From Bilabrum cf. latius (taxonomy: Eukaryota; Bigyra: Bicosoecida; Bigyra; Bicosoecida), in NCBI GenBank assembly GCA_965178125.1, contig OZ237756.1, positions 186,001 through 250,000 on the forward strand: a stretch of 64,000 bases of DNA. Reading direction: 5' to 3'. Position numbers and translations under genes: made by a program. Positions 13,060 to 24,469 of the stretch are shown in pieces. A model generated the notes under the pieces. The model was given only the letters and a program-made list of their open reading frames with translations. It was not told the origin of the DNA and searched no databases. The stretch's first letter is position 1. The number at the start of each line of letters is the position of its first letter.

Positions 13060-16000
13060 TCAAAGCAGCTCCCAGCCATCTGGAGGATCCACCGTGGACG
13101 CATCTCTTATTTTCCCAGAACTTCTCAATGTAGCGCGGGCCCTGCCTCCAAGCCCGCCCATGCCCAGCACAACTTCGTCTCCCGCAGTCACCCGCCGCTG
13201 GGATCCTCCCATCGACCGCAGCCTCTGCAGCGGGCCCCCATCCATGGGCATGCTATCGTCCATACCCTGGGTCGTTCCATGGGTCGCATCTGCGCCATCC
13301 GGAGAGCGAGCAAGCATTCCGTCCGATTGATCCGATCCTTCATCCAAGCGTTGCCACTGGGACCGAAGAACAGCGGGAGACGCACCACTGGCAGCAGAAG
13401 ACCTGTCCTGGCTTGCATCACTACTATGCACTGCACCCATGCACGCCTGCACCTGTACCCTTCGCCTGACCTGCTCTGCAAGCGCCTGCAGGCCAGCAGA
13501 CGGCACGGTCTGGCTGCCATTGCCACTGCCAGAGCCGCGCTGCTGCTGCTTGTCCATCAGGCCGCCCAGTCCCGGTGCCCTTCGCCTGCCCCTGGCAATG
13601 GCACTGGCACCAGGGGAGGAGGAAGCCGCCGCGTCATCAGCGCTGCCCCTGCGCCCCTTGCGACCGGTTGCAACCCGTGGCAGGCGAGGGGGAGCCTGTG
13701 ACGAGTGGATAGGCATGCCGCCCGCACCCGCGCCAGCGCCTGTGCCAGTGCCTGTACTTCTACTACCACCTTGTCCCAATGCATGGGATCCGGCTCTATC
13801 GGTGGTGCTGCCGACAGCAACAGAGCCGAGGGAGGCAGGCCCGATGGAGGCAAACTCGCCGCCCTCACCCTCGCCCTGCCCCCGGCTCACTCTTCCATCG
13901 CTTGCGGCGGGCCGGGCCTGCATGGAAACCTGGGCGGTCGCACCGCCATGGAATGCACCCACGATGGGCAGCCCAAACGCCTCCGCGGCGGTGTCAGGCC
14001 TCTCTCCCCTCGGGATATGCTCCCAGTGGAAGTGCGCGGGTGTGTTCCCCACGATCTCGAATAAGGGGGCTCGCTCTCCCCCCACCCTGGGGGCTCGCTC
14101 AGCCTCCTCTGACTCTCCCGACGCAGCGCGCAGGGCGTCGTTCATCCGGGAGGAACAGCCGTTTGTAGGCGCTGCGCCGTGGGTCATAGGAACACTCTGC
14201 GCGCTCGACCGCCGGGTGCATCGCACTGTGGCGATCCCGGCCCTCGCGAGCCTCCGGCACAGGTCGACAAAGTCCCTGCGGTCCCTCGCGTAGAAACCGA
14301 CGGCCAGGGATGGTGATAGCGTGCGAAATCTGGTATATTGAGGCACCCCCGTGTAGGTCAGCGTCCGCAGGTACGAGGCATCCAGCAGCTGAGAAGGGTG
14401 CACCGCCAGCCGGGCCTACGCACTCGTCACACTGCTATCGAGACCGGCACCTCCCCGTTGTGACCCAGCGGCATGCTACGCGCGTCCGCCCCGAGGGGTA
14501 TTCCCGCTGCCCTAGCCACAGCCACAGCCCTAGCCCTGGCCCTGGTTCTGGCCCAAGCACTAGCCCGCCTCGATGCCCCAGCCGGCGCGCCCACCCCTGC
14601 TCTCGCCATGCCCCTCCCCAGACCCAGTGCTCTCGATCGGGCCCGGCACTTGCGCGGCGCCCCCTACCAGCGGAACCTCAACCGAAGCCCCACTGGCCTG
14701 CGTGTCTCTGCTCTCAAAGCGACTCACGAATGGAGGCAGCTCCCCGCTCGCACCATCGTGCAGTGCACCCGGCGGGGCCTCCCCAGCCAGCCCGCCAGAC
14801 CCGATCTGAGTCCCAGGTCCCGATCTAGGGCTTGTCCTTGGGCTTCGTGGTGCTGTTCGCCTGCTCGGACTATCTTTGCTCGATGGCTGCTACCCTCGGC
14901 TGGCTGCCTCTCCCGATCCACTGCTTGCCCGGGAAGCGGCCCTGCGAGCTGTCCATCGTGCGGCTGCCCTGTCGCAGGCCTCCAGTGCTCCTCGCGGCAG
15001 CTGCGGCACTTCCTGCACCGTGTGGGGGTCCAGGAACAGACCCCTCGAGTACTTGAACGGGTGGTACCCAGGTAGCGGGGCGGGGTGCACTGCATGGTGC
15101 TGCACAGGCTGCAGGGAAGCACGAGCAGTGCCCATGCTACCTTGTTCCCCGGCGATTGCGCCAGGGACGAGTCTTGGGGCTGTCGTCGTGTGTCTGGCAC
15201 CGCTCGATGATGGATGGGAGGCGCTTCCTGACCTTCCACTGCCACTGCTGCCGCTCCGTCTTCCGCTGGTCCTGGTGCCCAGTGATCCCCTGGAACCTTG
15301 ACTCTCCTCCCAGTCATCCACATCCACGTGGTCGGCCCCCACCAGGTATAGCGAGTGCCCAGGTGTGCCCCCCACCACGCCGATGCACTGGGGCACCCGA
15401 AACAGCTCGGCCAGGGGCGCGACGAACCTGCGCTCCACCTGCGTGCCCGGGCCCAGCCGCAGGGGCACGATCAGCAGCAGGGAGGACCGCCACTCCGGGT
15501 CCTCTCCTTGTTCTCTGGAGTCACCGCGTTCCTCTGATGGAGCTGATGAGGCACCCGTGGGCCCACCCCGATATCCCATGGGGAGGGCCGTGCTTGGTTT
15601 GCCCGGGCTGCGAGGGCCACCATACGCAGGCGGGCGGAGGTGCCAATCCGGAGAGGCCGCAGGGCCGGTGTGGCCATCCTTGGGTGGTACGTCCACCACG
15701 TCCCAGCTGTCGTTCGATCCGGCGCGTCGAACCGATGGAAGCAATGGTGGCAGGTCCGGTGACCTCGGCAGCGGTGCTCTCTGGGTGGAATCCGTGCCTG
15801 GGAGGCTTCTTTCAGTGGTGTTGTCATGCTACTAGTCTTGAGTCTCCACCACGGTCCATCCGCCGGAGAGCTGTCTCTCTGCGGCCGGCGGCCCCACAGC
15901 CGAAGTGCCCTCGCCCTCGCTCGTCCCCTGAGATCCACGAGCCTCGGTTGCAGCTGCAGCTGCATCCTCGGGCAATAAAGGTGCTGCCATCGGTGCCGAC

Positions 16001-17538
16001 GTCGCATCACAGGCACTCGGTAGTGCATCGCTCGCCTCCTGGATGCCCCCCTGCCCGCTCATCTGTTCGCCATCGTGTCCAAGCAGCTCCCATCCAGCCA
16101 GCAGCAGAGGCCCTGGGCTCGCTGCGGAGCCAGCATCCGCGCTGCGTCGCCTTGCGCACTGCCTAGATCCGCGGTGCATGCGACCAGCCAGATCTGCAGA
16201 AGGAGTGTCCGCAATCTCCGGCGAGCTTGCGCGCGGCAGCATGTCTCCATGGGCGCTCTGGCCCGCTCCAGGTCGCAGCTTGCCTCGCCTGCGGCTGGCT
16301 GATTGGCTGCTCTGCGATTTCACGATCCCACCGCTGGAGTCTGGCACATGTCTGCTCGCAGATTGCTACGCAGCAGCGGGAGCCCCTTCTTCGTCCTGCT
16401 CCTGCCTCTCTACTTCTCCTTTCGTCCGATGCCGTCCTACAGCCCCAGCTGCCGCACCCCTCGAAGCCGAGATCGGTGGATCGCCGCTCCGTCCAGTTGT
16501 GCTCATCGAGGACGATTCCGCGTGGCACTCGTCACACCTGCACACCTACGAGTGCCTGCAGCACAAATCGTCCGCCTAGTCTGCACACACCACTCCCCCA
16601 TCGCCCGCCACCATGACGCGCAGGCCCGGTCCGTAGGGGCCGCCAGACCCGGCACCGTCTCCTAACAGCAGACCGCCCCCCCCTTGCCCCCCCTCGGCAG
16701 CAGGCTGCAGCTCCTCCCACTTTGCGAAGCACTCCCTGAGCACGCAAGCCGCCGCTCGCGGCCCGTACCACTCGCCCACCTTCTTCCCCTGCAGCGCGCC
16801 CGCCGCGCACAGCGCGTGCATGGAGAAGGTGCAATCCGCCCTCGGCAGGTCCGCGAAGAGCCAGGCCAGCCGCTTCTTGAGAGACACGGGGAGACCTCCA
16901 TGTCGGTGTGACGAGTTGGGTGATCCGCCTCTTCCCTTGTCTCCCGCGGCCGCCGCTGTTCCCGCCCTCCACCCCTCTTTGCCCCAGTGCACCTGCACTG
17001 CCTGGCAGGCCAGCATCTGCGTGGTCCGGAGCATGCAACCCCACCCCGCGTCCGTTGTCACGCCGCGCCCTCCCACCGCCGACTCCCCGAACGTTCGCCG
17101 CATGGCAGACCAGGTGGAGCTGCCGTCGGAGAGAACGGTGGATGAATCGGGAATGGCCCGGCTCGGGCTGCCGCTCCCCTCGCTCGATCCGGGCGAGGGG
17201 CCCGAGGTACAGCCTGCGGCAGGAGCCTGGAAATATTCACCGGCAAGTCCTGCCTTTGCAGCTGCTTGTAGGCTTGCCATCCCTCTGCGGTACGTGATCC
17301 ACGGCAGTCCTTGCAGCGCCAGTTGCAGCTGGGCAGAGGGCAACGCCACCGGTCGCGGGCGCCACTGGTGATGCGACGGAGGGGAGGACGAGCCGTGCTA
17401 GTCAGATTTGTCTGCACCGTACAAGCCACCGCGCTTGTCCCCTTCGAGGCGCCGCTCTGCCGTGGTGCTGGCTGCGTATAAAAGGCCGAGCACCCACACC
17501 TGCCCGCTGGGTGGATCCGTAGCATCCACCATGCCCAT
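13060..17538 (-). CDS. ATG4: autophagy cysteine protease ATG4, greatly expanded
   Basis: ATG4 cleaves ATG8 to expose its C-terminal glycine and later delipidates ATG8-PE. Peptidase C54 motifs appear in order: VWVLG near the N-terminus; PWITYRRG; DAGWGCMLRTTQ with the catalytic Cys near residue 168; LFADLPRADCTFSMHAL and GKKVGEWYGP; LLLIVPLRLG with PQCIGVVGGTPGHSLYLVG; LFLDPHTVQ with the catalytic Asp and His near 837 and 839; and LSPSLAVGFYARDRRDF near the end. The ORF gives 1492 aa against about 350-500 in typical ATG4. The excess is Ser/Gly/Pro-rich insertions, mainly between the Cys and Asp-His halves and between DPH and the C-terminal GFY motif. Start at 17538 (ATGGGC, good context, upstream in-frame TGA). 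Several TAG codons are in frame (for example 16576, 14890) and the end is TGA. No intron is needed. Confidence 0.93.
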
Positions 17539-17788
17539 CCATCTCCGGAAGGTATCAACCATCGCAACGTGAGGAACGATTCATCGTTCGCGGATTGAGC
17601 GTGTCCTGGCTTGGACGTTTCTACTCCACTTCAAGTTGCTTCGCTTTGCGATCGACAGGTTCATCATTAGTTCGCTCATGATCCAGCGAACTTCGCGTCA
17701 ACGGCTCGGTTCGCAAGCTTTTGGAAGTGCAGCATTCGAAGGCCGGCACCTGAGTTGAATTTTTCTGTCTTGGCTAGATACAAGTACT
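17539..17788. promoter_or_regulatory. divergent promoter region between ATG4 and CFAP53-like gene
   Basis: A 250-bp gap separating the start of ATG4 (minus) from the CFAP53-like start (plus). It is the only place both promoters can sit. An in-frame TGA lies just upstream of each start. No classical TATA box is evident. Confidence 0.5.
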
Positions 17789-19222
17789 ATGGAGCCATAT
17801 AATATTAGGCGGAGAAAAGCGGAGGAAGCACGGTTGGAGACGGCCATGGCGGCAATCAGCCAGCGCGAAGAGGCATAGAAAATGACTCGGTTTGAGAACA
17901 GGACAAGCGCCAAAGCGGGGGCTCGGATGGCTCGAGAGGAAATGAAAAGGGCCGAGCAAGAATTGAAGCAGTCCCTGCTGCACCGGAGGGCCCGGCTGGC
18001 CCAGCTGCTTGAGCGCGAACGCGAGGATTTGGAACGGCTGATCGAAGCATCCTTCGATCCGCCAGAGGTAGTCAAAGCAAAGATGTTCGCGAAAGCGCGT
18101 GCTTTGCAGGAGCGAAGGGAAGAGGAGAGGAGGAAGAAAGCCGCCGAGCTGGACGCTCTCCGTTTCAAGCAGGGCTCCGACCTGCTCCGCGCAAGAAACT
18201 CCATGATCACGGCGCATCGCGCCGCGGACGAGCGAGCCCGGCAAATCGCCGAGCACCAGAAGCGCCTGCACGAAGAGCGCGAGTGGGAAGCCGAGCAGGA
18301 CCGGCAGATGGCAGAGCGCCTCAAGGTCTCGGACGAGCGCGAGGAGCGGGAGGCGAGGGAGCGAGCGAGGAGGAACGCGGAGATGAAGGCGGAGCTGGAC
18401 GCCCAGATCGGCGTGAAGGAGTCCCTCGGTCGGCGCGGCAGGGAACACGAGTCGCAGGTGGACCGCCACTTCCTGGGGCTGTGGGACAAAGAGGCCAGGG
18501 AGCTGGAGGAGAAGGAGAGGCAGAGGAAGGCGAGGGCCAGGGCGGAGATGAAGAGGACCATGGCGGAGAACGAGCAGTTCCGGGGGAAGGAGGCCAAGGC
18601 AGCGGCGAGAGAATTCGCGGAGGACAGAGCGAGGCTGCAGGCGGTGCTTGACCGGGAGGCAGAGGAGGACAGGAGGGAGCGGGAGGGACTGGAGGGCCGG
18701 AGGGCGGAGATGATGAGGCACCAGAGGGAGCTGGAGGCGCAGATGGCCCTCGAGGCGGAGGCAGGTGACAAGTACGACGCGTATTTCCAGGAGTACCAGG
18801 CCAAGCAGTGGGCCAAGCGGGACGCCGAGTGGGGCAAGGTGGCCGACCAGAGGCGCAAGCTGGACGAGGAGGTGCAGAGGGTGAGGCAGTGGCAGAAAGA
18901 GGAAAAGGCGGCGAGGTCCAAGTGGGAGGCGGCGGAGGACGCGCGGGTGGCAGCAGAGGCCAGGCGCCGCACGAAGCAGATCGAGGAGGAGGAGCGCAAG
19001 GAGGCGGAGGAGGCCAGGGCCCGGGCGGCCGCCCTCAAGACGCAGCAGGTCCGCCAGATGGACAGGAGGAAGGCCATGCGGCAGCGTGAGGAGCAGATCG
19101 CGTACCTTGAAAGGAAAATGGCGGAAAGGGACGAGAGGCGGTATCAGGACCGGGTGCGCGAGATCCTGCAGGCGCCGCCGGAGGAAGGGGTGCATCGACG
19201 CAAGAAGCTCGAATGGACGTGA
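17789..19222 (+). CDS. CFAP53: TPH-domain coiled-coil protein, CFAP53 (CCDC11)-like
   Basis: A 477-aa, almost wholly alpha-helical, Glu/Arg-rich protein. The order of conserved TPH elements fits CFAP53, a microtubule inner protein of cilia: ARLAQLLEREREDL, a conserved MFAKARALQERREEER block, LRFKQGSDLLRARNSM followed by ERARQI, and FLGLWDKEARE matching the CFAP53 FSKLWEED element. The basic C-terminus (VHRRKKLEW) is also CFAP53-like. Length is close to animal CFAP53 (about 514). The start ATG at 17789 lies upstream of an in-frame TAG at 17876; standard translation would start 31 codons late at 17882. It ends at TGA 19220. That TGA overlaps a GTGAGT string, so a short extra 3' exon is possible, but the C-terminus already looks complete. 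Other TPH coiled coils are the main alternative identity. Confidence 0.7.
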
Positions 19223-19409
19223 GTTACTTGAGACGGTTGGTGGCTCTATTTGTAGGAACATCTATCGCAGCTATACCATACATTCATGTCGCCTGGCTGG
19301 ATGCAAAAAATCAGACACAGCTAGCACTGCATACCAACGGGTTCGGACCAACTGGAACAAAGAGCTGGCTACAACTTCAAGCAATCAAACAGCATTATTA
19401 CGAAATATT

Positions 19410-22400
19410 TTAGCGAGAATGGTCGTGCCCTCCCCTGCCAAAAAGAAAGCTGCGCTTGCCTTTGCCCTTGCCGCCGCCGCCGCGTACCTGCCTGTTCAGG
19501 ACGTACACGCCGCCGAGCACGAGCGCCACGATTCCCACCATGCCCAGCATGCCGAGCAGCTGAGTTTCCTTGTTGCTCCACGACGAAGAGCCCGCCATGG
19601 GCGCCTGATCATCGTTCAGCACCTCCACCCCGGACAGATCAAACCCGCCGTTGGGCAGGCTCCCGCCGCCGCCGCCTCCTCCCCGCAGCCCGGCACCGGT
19701 GCCGTCACCAGCTTCCGATGGCTCGCCGGTCCCCGCCCCGCCGCCGCCACCGCCGCCGTACTTGTTGGCCCAGTAGGCCGCAGTGGCCGCTAGGTCTTCC
19801 CCCGCGGCCATCCTCCTCTTCTTGGAGGTGCCGTCCTTGAGCTCACCCAGCCCATCTGTGGGGGGAGGCAGCGGGGGCACGGCCCGCTGCCTGACCTCCG
19901 CGAAGGCCTTCAAATCGGCGTACTCCGGGTCCTTGCTGTGCCCCGCGGGGGGTCGCACTAGCCGGCCGTACCTGTCCGAGAGCGACACGGGGTCCACGGG
20001 GGCGGGGGTGGGCCTCGGTGCCAGCGGCATGTTGACGACCGGGCTGAGGACGTGCTTGGGGTCCTCCACCGCCAGCTGCAGGTCCGAGGGTCTTGCGTTC
20101 TCCGTGACGGAGATGCGGAACCCGCACTGCCGGATGTCCTTGCTGCCCTGGGGCGGGCTTCCTGACCTGGAGTTGCACTGGATGTTGGTAGTCAGCGACA
20201 CCGGCAGGTGGAACCAGAAAGAGGGGACGTACAGAACATCGCCCGCCTCGATCACGACCTGGGTGGCCTTGGCGTGCGTGTAGTGCTTGCGGTACTGCTC
20301 CGGGTCCGTCCAGTCGTGCTCCGAATGCCTTGCGGAGGGCCCCTTCTGCAGCAGGTCCATGTTGGGGCACTCGGAGGGTGGGGCCAGGATGTACCTCTTC
20401 TTGCCTCGCACCATCGAGATGAAGTTGCGGCCACCGTCGTAATGATTCTCCGCGATGATGCCGGCCATGCCAAACCTGCAGTGGATGCCCCGCTGCTGGG
20501 AGGGGTCCACGATGAAGAACTTGTTCTCTGGGCGGAAGATGTCCATGTCGTCGGCCACGAAGGTGTTATCCCTTCCTGGGTCGGCCGAGGTGCCTTTCTT
20601 CAGGGACTTCTGCTTGGAAGAGGCCCTAAAGTACCAGTGCCGAGTCTCGGTGTTGCTCGCCTTGCCCGACATGATCTCCGCCTCGCCCTCCTCGGCTTTC
20701 TGGATCCAGTCCGAGTACGTCAGCTTGATGTCCTTGGTGGGCTGCTCCCAACCCGTGCGCGACTTGCCCCCCTGCTTGACAGCATCTCTCGCGTCCTTGG
20801 CCCCTCGGTTCCAGTACATGAAGTGGTTGCCCACGTTGGTCTCCGTCTGCTTGGGGTGGTCCCCCATGATCTGGGACAGGTGCGGGTTGGTCCACCTGCG
20901 GTTCACCTCTAGCAGCTCGGGCACGCCCCTCACGACAAAGGGCAGCTCGGCGTCTCTCAGCCTCTCGGCTTCCTTCCTCTGCGAGGGGTCGTTCCAGTCC
21001 AGCACTCTGACAGAGGCGTAGGCGCCTTGCTCGTGGTAGGACCTGGGCACGCGGACGTCGTCGGGGTTCCAGTGGTCCAGCATGTCCACGAGCGGGTACA
21101 GCTTGGGGTAGGGCTCCAGGGCCTCCGGCTCGGGCTCCGCCGCGGGGTCGTACCACCCCTTCTGCGCGAGCGTGATGGGGGGCAGGGGCGCGCCCTCGGG
21201 CACATCTAGCCGCTGGGCGTATCCCCCCCGAATGGCATCGAGCCCCGGGGGTGCCTAAGGCAGCTCCTCCTCGGGGGTAAGCAGCGACCTGGATCCGGAC
21301 GAGGCCGAACTGGAGCCGACCGAGGCGGTGGGGGCAGCGGACACCAACCTCGCTCCAGAGGCGGACGCGCCTCCAGACCCTGATTCTTCCTGCTCCTTAA
21401 CCGGGTCCTGCGGGGTGGGCAGCGCCCTGGCAGCCTCCTGCACCTTGTTCTCCGGATCACCCCTGGCCTTGACCGCCCTCGCCAGGTCGTATGCGAAGAG
21501 CTTCAGCTGGAAGGGGTGGTAAATCTCCCGTGCCGCGTCCTTCATCTCCTTGGGAGCCGTGGCGCGCTTGAATGCGTTGTCGCTGGTAAATGTCTTGGCC
21601 TTGTCCTTGCGCCCGATGGCCGCCTTGGAGTAGAACTTGGTCACGGCGATCATGCGCTCCTCCTCCTCCGCCGTCAGGTCCTGCCCGAACAGGTACCTCA
21701 CGATGGGAACGACAGCCTCTGGCATTGTGTGGTAGGCCAGGCCTACACCCACGGCTTTGTGCGTCCCCTTCTTGGCCTCTTCCTCGAACTGGGCCATGTA
21801 GCCCAGTGCCTCGTCTGCGAGGTAGGCGATCTGCGCGGCGCAAAACACGAGGGGGTGTGTCCTGCGGGCGTCCTTGGAGCTATCCACGCCTGGCAGCAGC
21901 TTGAGCATCCCGGGCGGGGTTTGTCTCTGCCACCTGAGGCAGGGGGAGCTCTTGGCCCCGTTGATGCGGCCCCTGAGGCTGTTCTTCTCGGCCGACTCGG
22001 CGGTGATCTCCAGGCCGTTCTTGTTGGCGGTCCTCTCAGCGTCCGCCGCGGTCCTCAGCAGGCTGGACATGACCTCCGTGCCGTCTCTGTGCACGAACGC
22101 GAAGGGGGTATCGGGGAATGCCGCGTGGAAGAGGTCCAGGGAGGCTGCCATCTGGGACTGGAACTTGAAGTACATGTGGGTGGTGCCGGGCACGCGGGAC
22201 ATGGCCTGCATGGTGGTGCGCAGGACTCGAACCCTGCGGTGAATGGATGGATGGGCGGATATGCGGAGGAATAGAAGGGTGGGGGGCGCGGGGGGGCATT
22301 CGAATCCGACGTGCGAGGGGCCCGAGGGGCGCGGCTAGCTCCCCCACAGACAGGGGGCAATGAGCTGAGCCCGGACCTGTGAGGACATGCGGGGGGTCAT

Positions 22401-22995
22401 TTTCTCTCTCTCACTTGAAGTCAAAGCTACCCGGTCCCTTGATCACGTTCGGCGGCGGCGCCGACTCGCTGTACACGACGTTCTGGGGCCCGATCGAAGC
22501 GAGCATGTTGGCCACGAGGGTCGAACCGCAGCGCGCTAGGTGGAAGACGAAACCCTTGGGGGTCTGGCGGTCAGCAACAGCGCCGCCTTGCTTGCGTTCG
22601 TTCTCCAACACAGCTTCGACCTGTTCCAGCGTCCTTCGGATGCGCCGGTTGCCTTCACACTTGGAAGCATCCACGAGGAATCGAAACATGGGGTACGACT
22701 GCGGGTCTGTCACCCGCAGCTCGTTGCGCAGAGGGCACAATATCAAGTGAGTGCCGTCTTTGTTTCCGTTTGAACGCACCTCAATCGGAACGTATCCCTC
22801 TGGGATATCACTTTCATCAGACGGTGACGGGGGGTTGACCGGTGCGACATCTAGCAGCCGTCTTGCCGGCTCGTGCCCCATCCATCCGGCTGGTACCAAT
22901 GAGCTGGCAGCTTCTTGGAAAGAGAATGATCCAAATACAAGCTGAGAATGCAGCAGGGCGAACCCAATCGTCAAAACAGCACGCATCCCAACCAT
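19410..22995 (-). CDS. sulfotransferase-JmjC-like cupin fusion, secretory membrane protein
   Basis: A 1134-aa protein in two exons: 22995-22415 and 22233-19410, intron 181 nt (GTGAGA...CCGCAG, phase 2). It opens with a signal peptide (MRAVLTIGFALLHSQLVFG). The first domain has a sulfotransferase PAPS-binding loop HLARCGSTLVANML and the later HRDGTEVMSSLLRT segment (3'-phosphate-binding region). After an in-frame TAG at 21257 comes a cupin_8/JmjC-like fold: HYD iron-binding pair in IIAENHYDGGRNFISM, then KKRYILAPP, and a distal His in DVLYVPSFWFHLPVSL, the arrangement of Fe(II)/2-oxoglutarate hydroxylases. Near the C-terminus is one TM helix (LLGMLGMVGIVALVLGGVYVL) and a basic tail ending at TAA 19410. 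Catalysis is inferred from motifs; substrate unknown. TM topology would place both domains in the secretory lumen. Confidence 0.85.
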
Positions 22996-24469
22996 TCTCA
23001 AGATGGAAACCTGCTGCAACTGGTTCAAACTATCAGGCTTAGGCAAAAACACGAGGGCGAGCACTGGGATTTGCCACTATTATCAAGCTTCCGAACGCTA
23101 ACAGGGGCCTGCAATACCAATTGAATGGAAGCACAGTGTGAAACCACAGTGATTAGGGCCTGATGACCACAGAAATACAGAAATATATTGTTGGGTTAAG
23201 TTACCGAACCCGCCACAGATGCACCATATCTCAGGTGATCACCTGCAGCGGTAGGAGCCCTCATAAGAGGACTACAAGACCCCCGACCCTTTCAGACCAA
23301 AGGCCCCCCATGTACCGGCCCTGATGTTGGGACCTCCCTTTGTCGCCTTCAAGCCCTCCTTCGCAGCAGTCCCGGAGCCTTTATTTCGGATATCCGTAGA
23401 CACACAGGCATACTGCGTGGACCCGGCATTATGCGCGGTCCAGACCCACCACGGAGTGCCCCTCCAGCCTCCGACGTCACTTCCAGGATCGTCCGCGATC
23501 CCTCTGAGGGTCGAGCACGCACACAATCATGCTCGTCTCTGGAACTGTCAGCGTAAATATGTGAATAGTTCCGAGGCTCCCCCTCCTGGGAGTCTTCCCG
23601 AGCTCGGTGTCCCCGGGCCCGGCTGATATAGGTGGCACCAACGGTGCAGAAACCAATCGCCCTGCTCTCCGGCAGGTAGACCGGCGCCAAAGCATTAGAT
23701 GCTAAGACTAGGGCTTCAAAGAACCCATTTTCTCCACAAGGGGAGAAATCCCGTGCTGAAATGACAGTACGGGCGTCGGAATAGGTGGCACCAACGGTGC
23801 AGAAACCAATCGCCCTGCTCTCCGGCAGGTAGACCGGCGCCAAAGCATTAGATGCTAAGACTAGGGCTTCAAAGAACCCATTTTCTCCACAAGGGAAGAT
23901 ATCCCGTGCTGAAATGACAGTACGGGCGTCGGAGGCGGTAAACACCTTCCCGACCGTTTGGTCGTAGACCTTCCCGCGCACATCGGCGAACGGGCCATAA
24001 CCACTTCGCAGCCCCCACAGGGATCTCGAGTGGAATCGAGAGCTATTTAGCTCTTCTTCCGCTGCGCAGACGACACTCCAGGACGCCTGAACAGGGCTGT
24101 GCTGCTCAACCAGCACAGGCACCGAACCCGGTGCAGCCGACAATGCCAATCCAGGCGTCGGCTTCTCCCATCCCATAGGAAGGAAGAATATAGCCAAAGC
24201 ACTATGTGCTAAGGCTAGGGCCCATAAAGGGTCCATCTCCCCCACCAGGAGATTTTTTTTGTAAAAAAACCACGTTTTCTGATGTTGTTGCGTGCCATTA
24301 TATCATCGATATCGGATTCGGACGCGTGCACGCCGGCGGGGCGCTCAGCTCGAGAGAGACGTGGCCAGTTTCCACAGCCATTCCTAGCACCGGGCTCAAG
24401 AATAACACCCGGAATAGATTGACTGGATTAATATATTGATTAAGAAACTATTCCTCTGATCACTGAGCC
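22996..24469. other. long divergent intergenic region containing a tandem repeat
   Basis: A 1.47-kb gap between the starts of the sulfotransferase-cupin gene (minus) and the giant receptor gene (plus). Apart from the 153-bp repeat at 23628-23933 and its diverged relative, it is AT-richer than coding DNA and shows no assignable gene. A minus-strand ORF spans 23349-24245 across the repeats. It could be coding, but has no recognisable domain. Confidence 0.5.
23628..23933. repeat. two tandem copies of a 153-bp unit, plus a degenerate third copy near 24175-24262
   Basis: Copies 23628-23780 and 23781-23933 are almost identical, differing mainly at GGGGAGAAAT versus GGGAAGATAT. A diverged third copy around 24175-24262 keeps the core AAAGCA...TGCTAAG and the CTCC...GGAGA region. 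Each unit contains short hairpins: AGCAT/ATGCT, TTCTCC/GGAGAA and CCCGT/ACGGG. In the third copy the first two become AGCAC/GTGCT and ATCTCC/GGAGAT, that is, paired changes. The unit length is also a multiple of three, and the minus strand reads as a repeated peptide (GENGFFEALVLASNALAP), so a protein repeat is equally possible. Confidence 0.75.

Noticed and set aside
13439-14293. Plus-strand 284-aa ORF
   Set aside because: Antisense to the ATG4 C-terminal region, which has clear family motifs on the minus strand.
17480-17500. TATAAAA-like string as ATG4 promoter
   Set aside because: It lies inside the ATG4 reading frame (VLGLLYAAS segment), downstream of the chosen start.
17774-19261. Minus-strand 495-aa Leu/Ser-rich ORF
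   Set aside because: Reverse reading of the Glu/Arg-rich CFAP53-like coiled coil; antisense of GAG/AAG codons gives Leu/Ser.
22215-22240. Minus-strand GGTTCGAGTCC resembling a tRNA B box
   Set aside because: It straddles the intron acceptor and exon 2 of the sulfotransferase gene, codes for conserved residues, and the T-stem has mismatches. No cloverleaf was found in the intron.
23349-24245. 298-aa minus ORF over the 153-bp repeats as a firm gene
   Set aside because: Protein-like repetition is present but there is no recognised domain, and the repeat hairpins offer an equal explanation; left as a finding instead.
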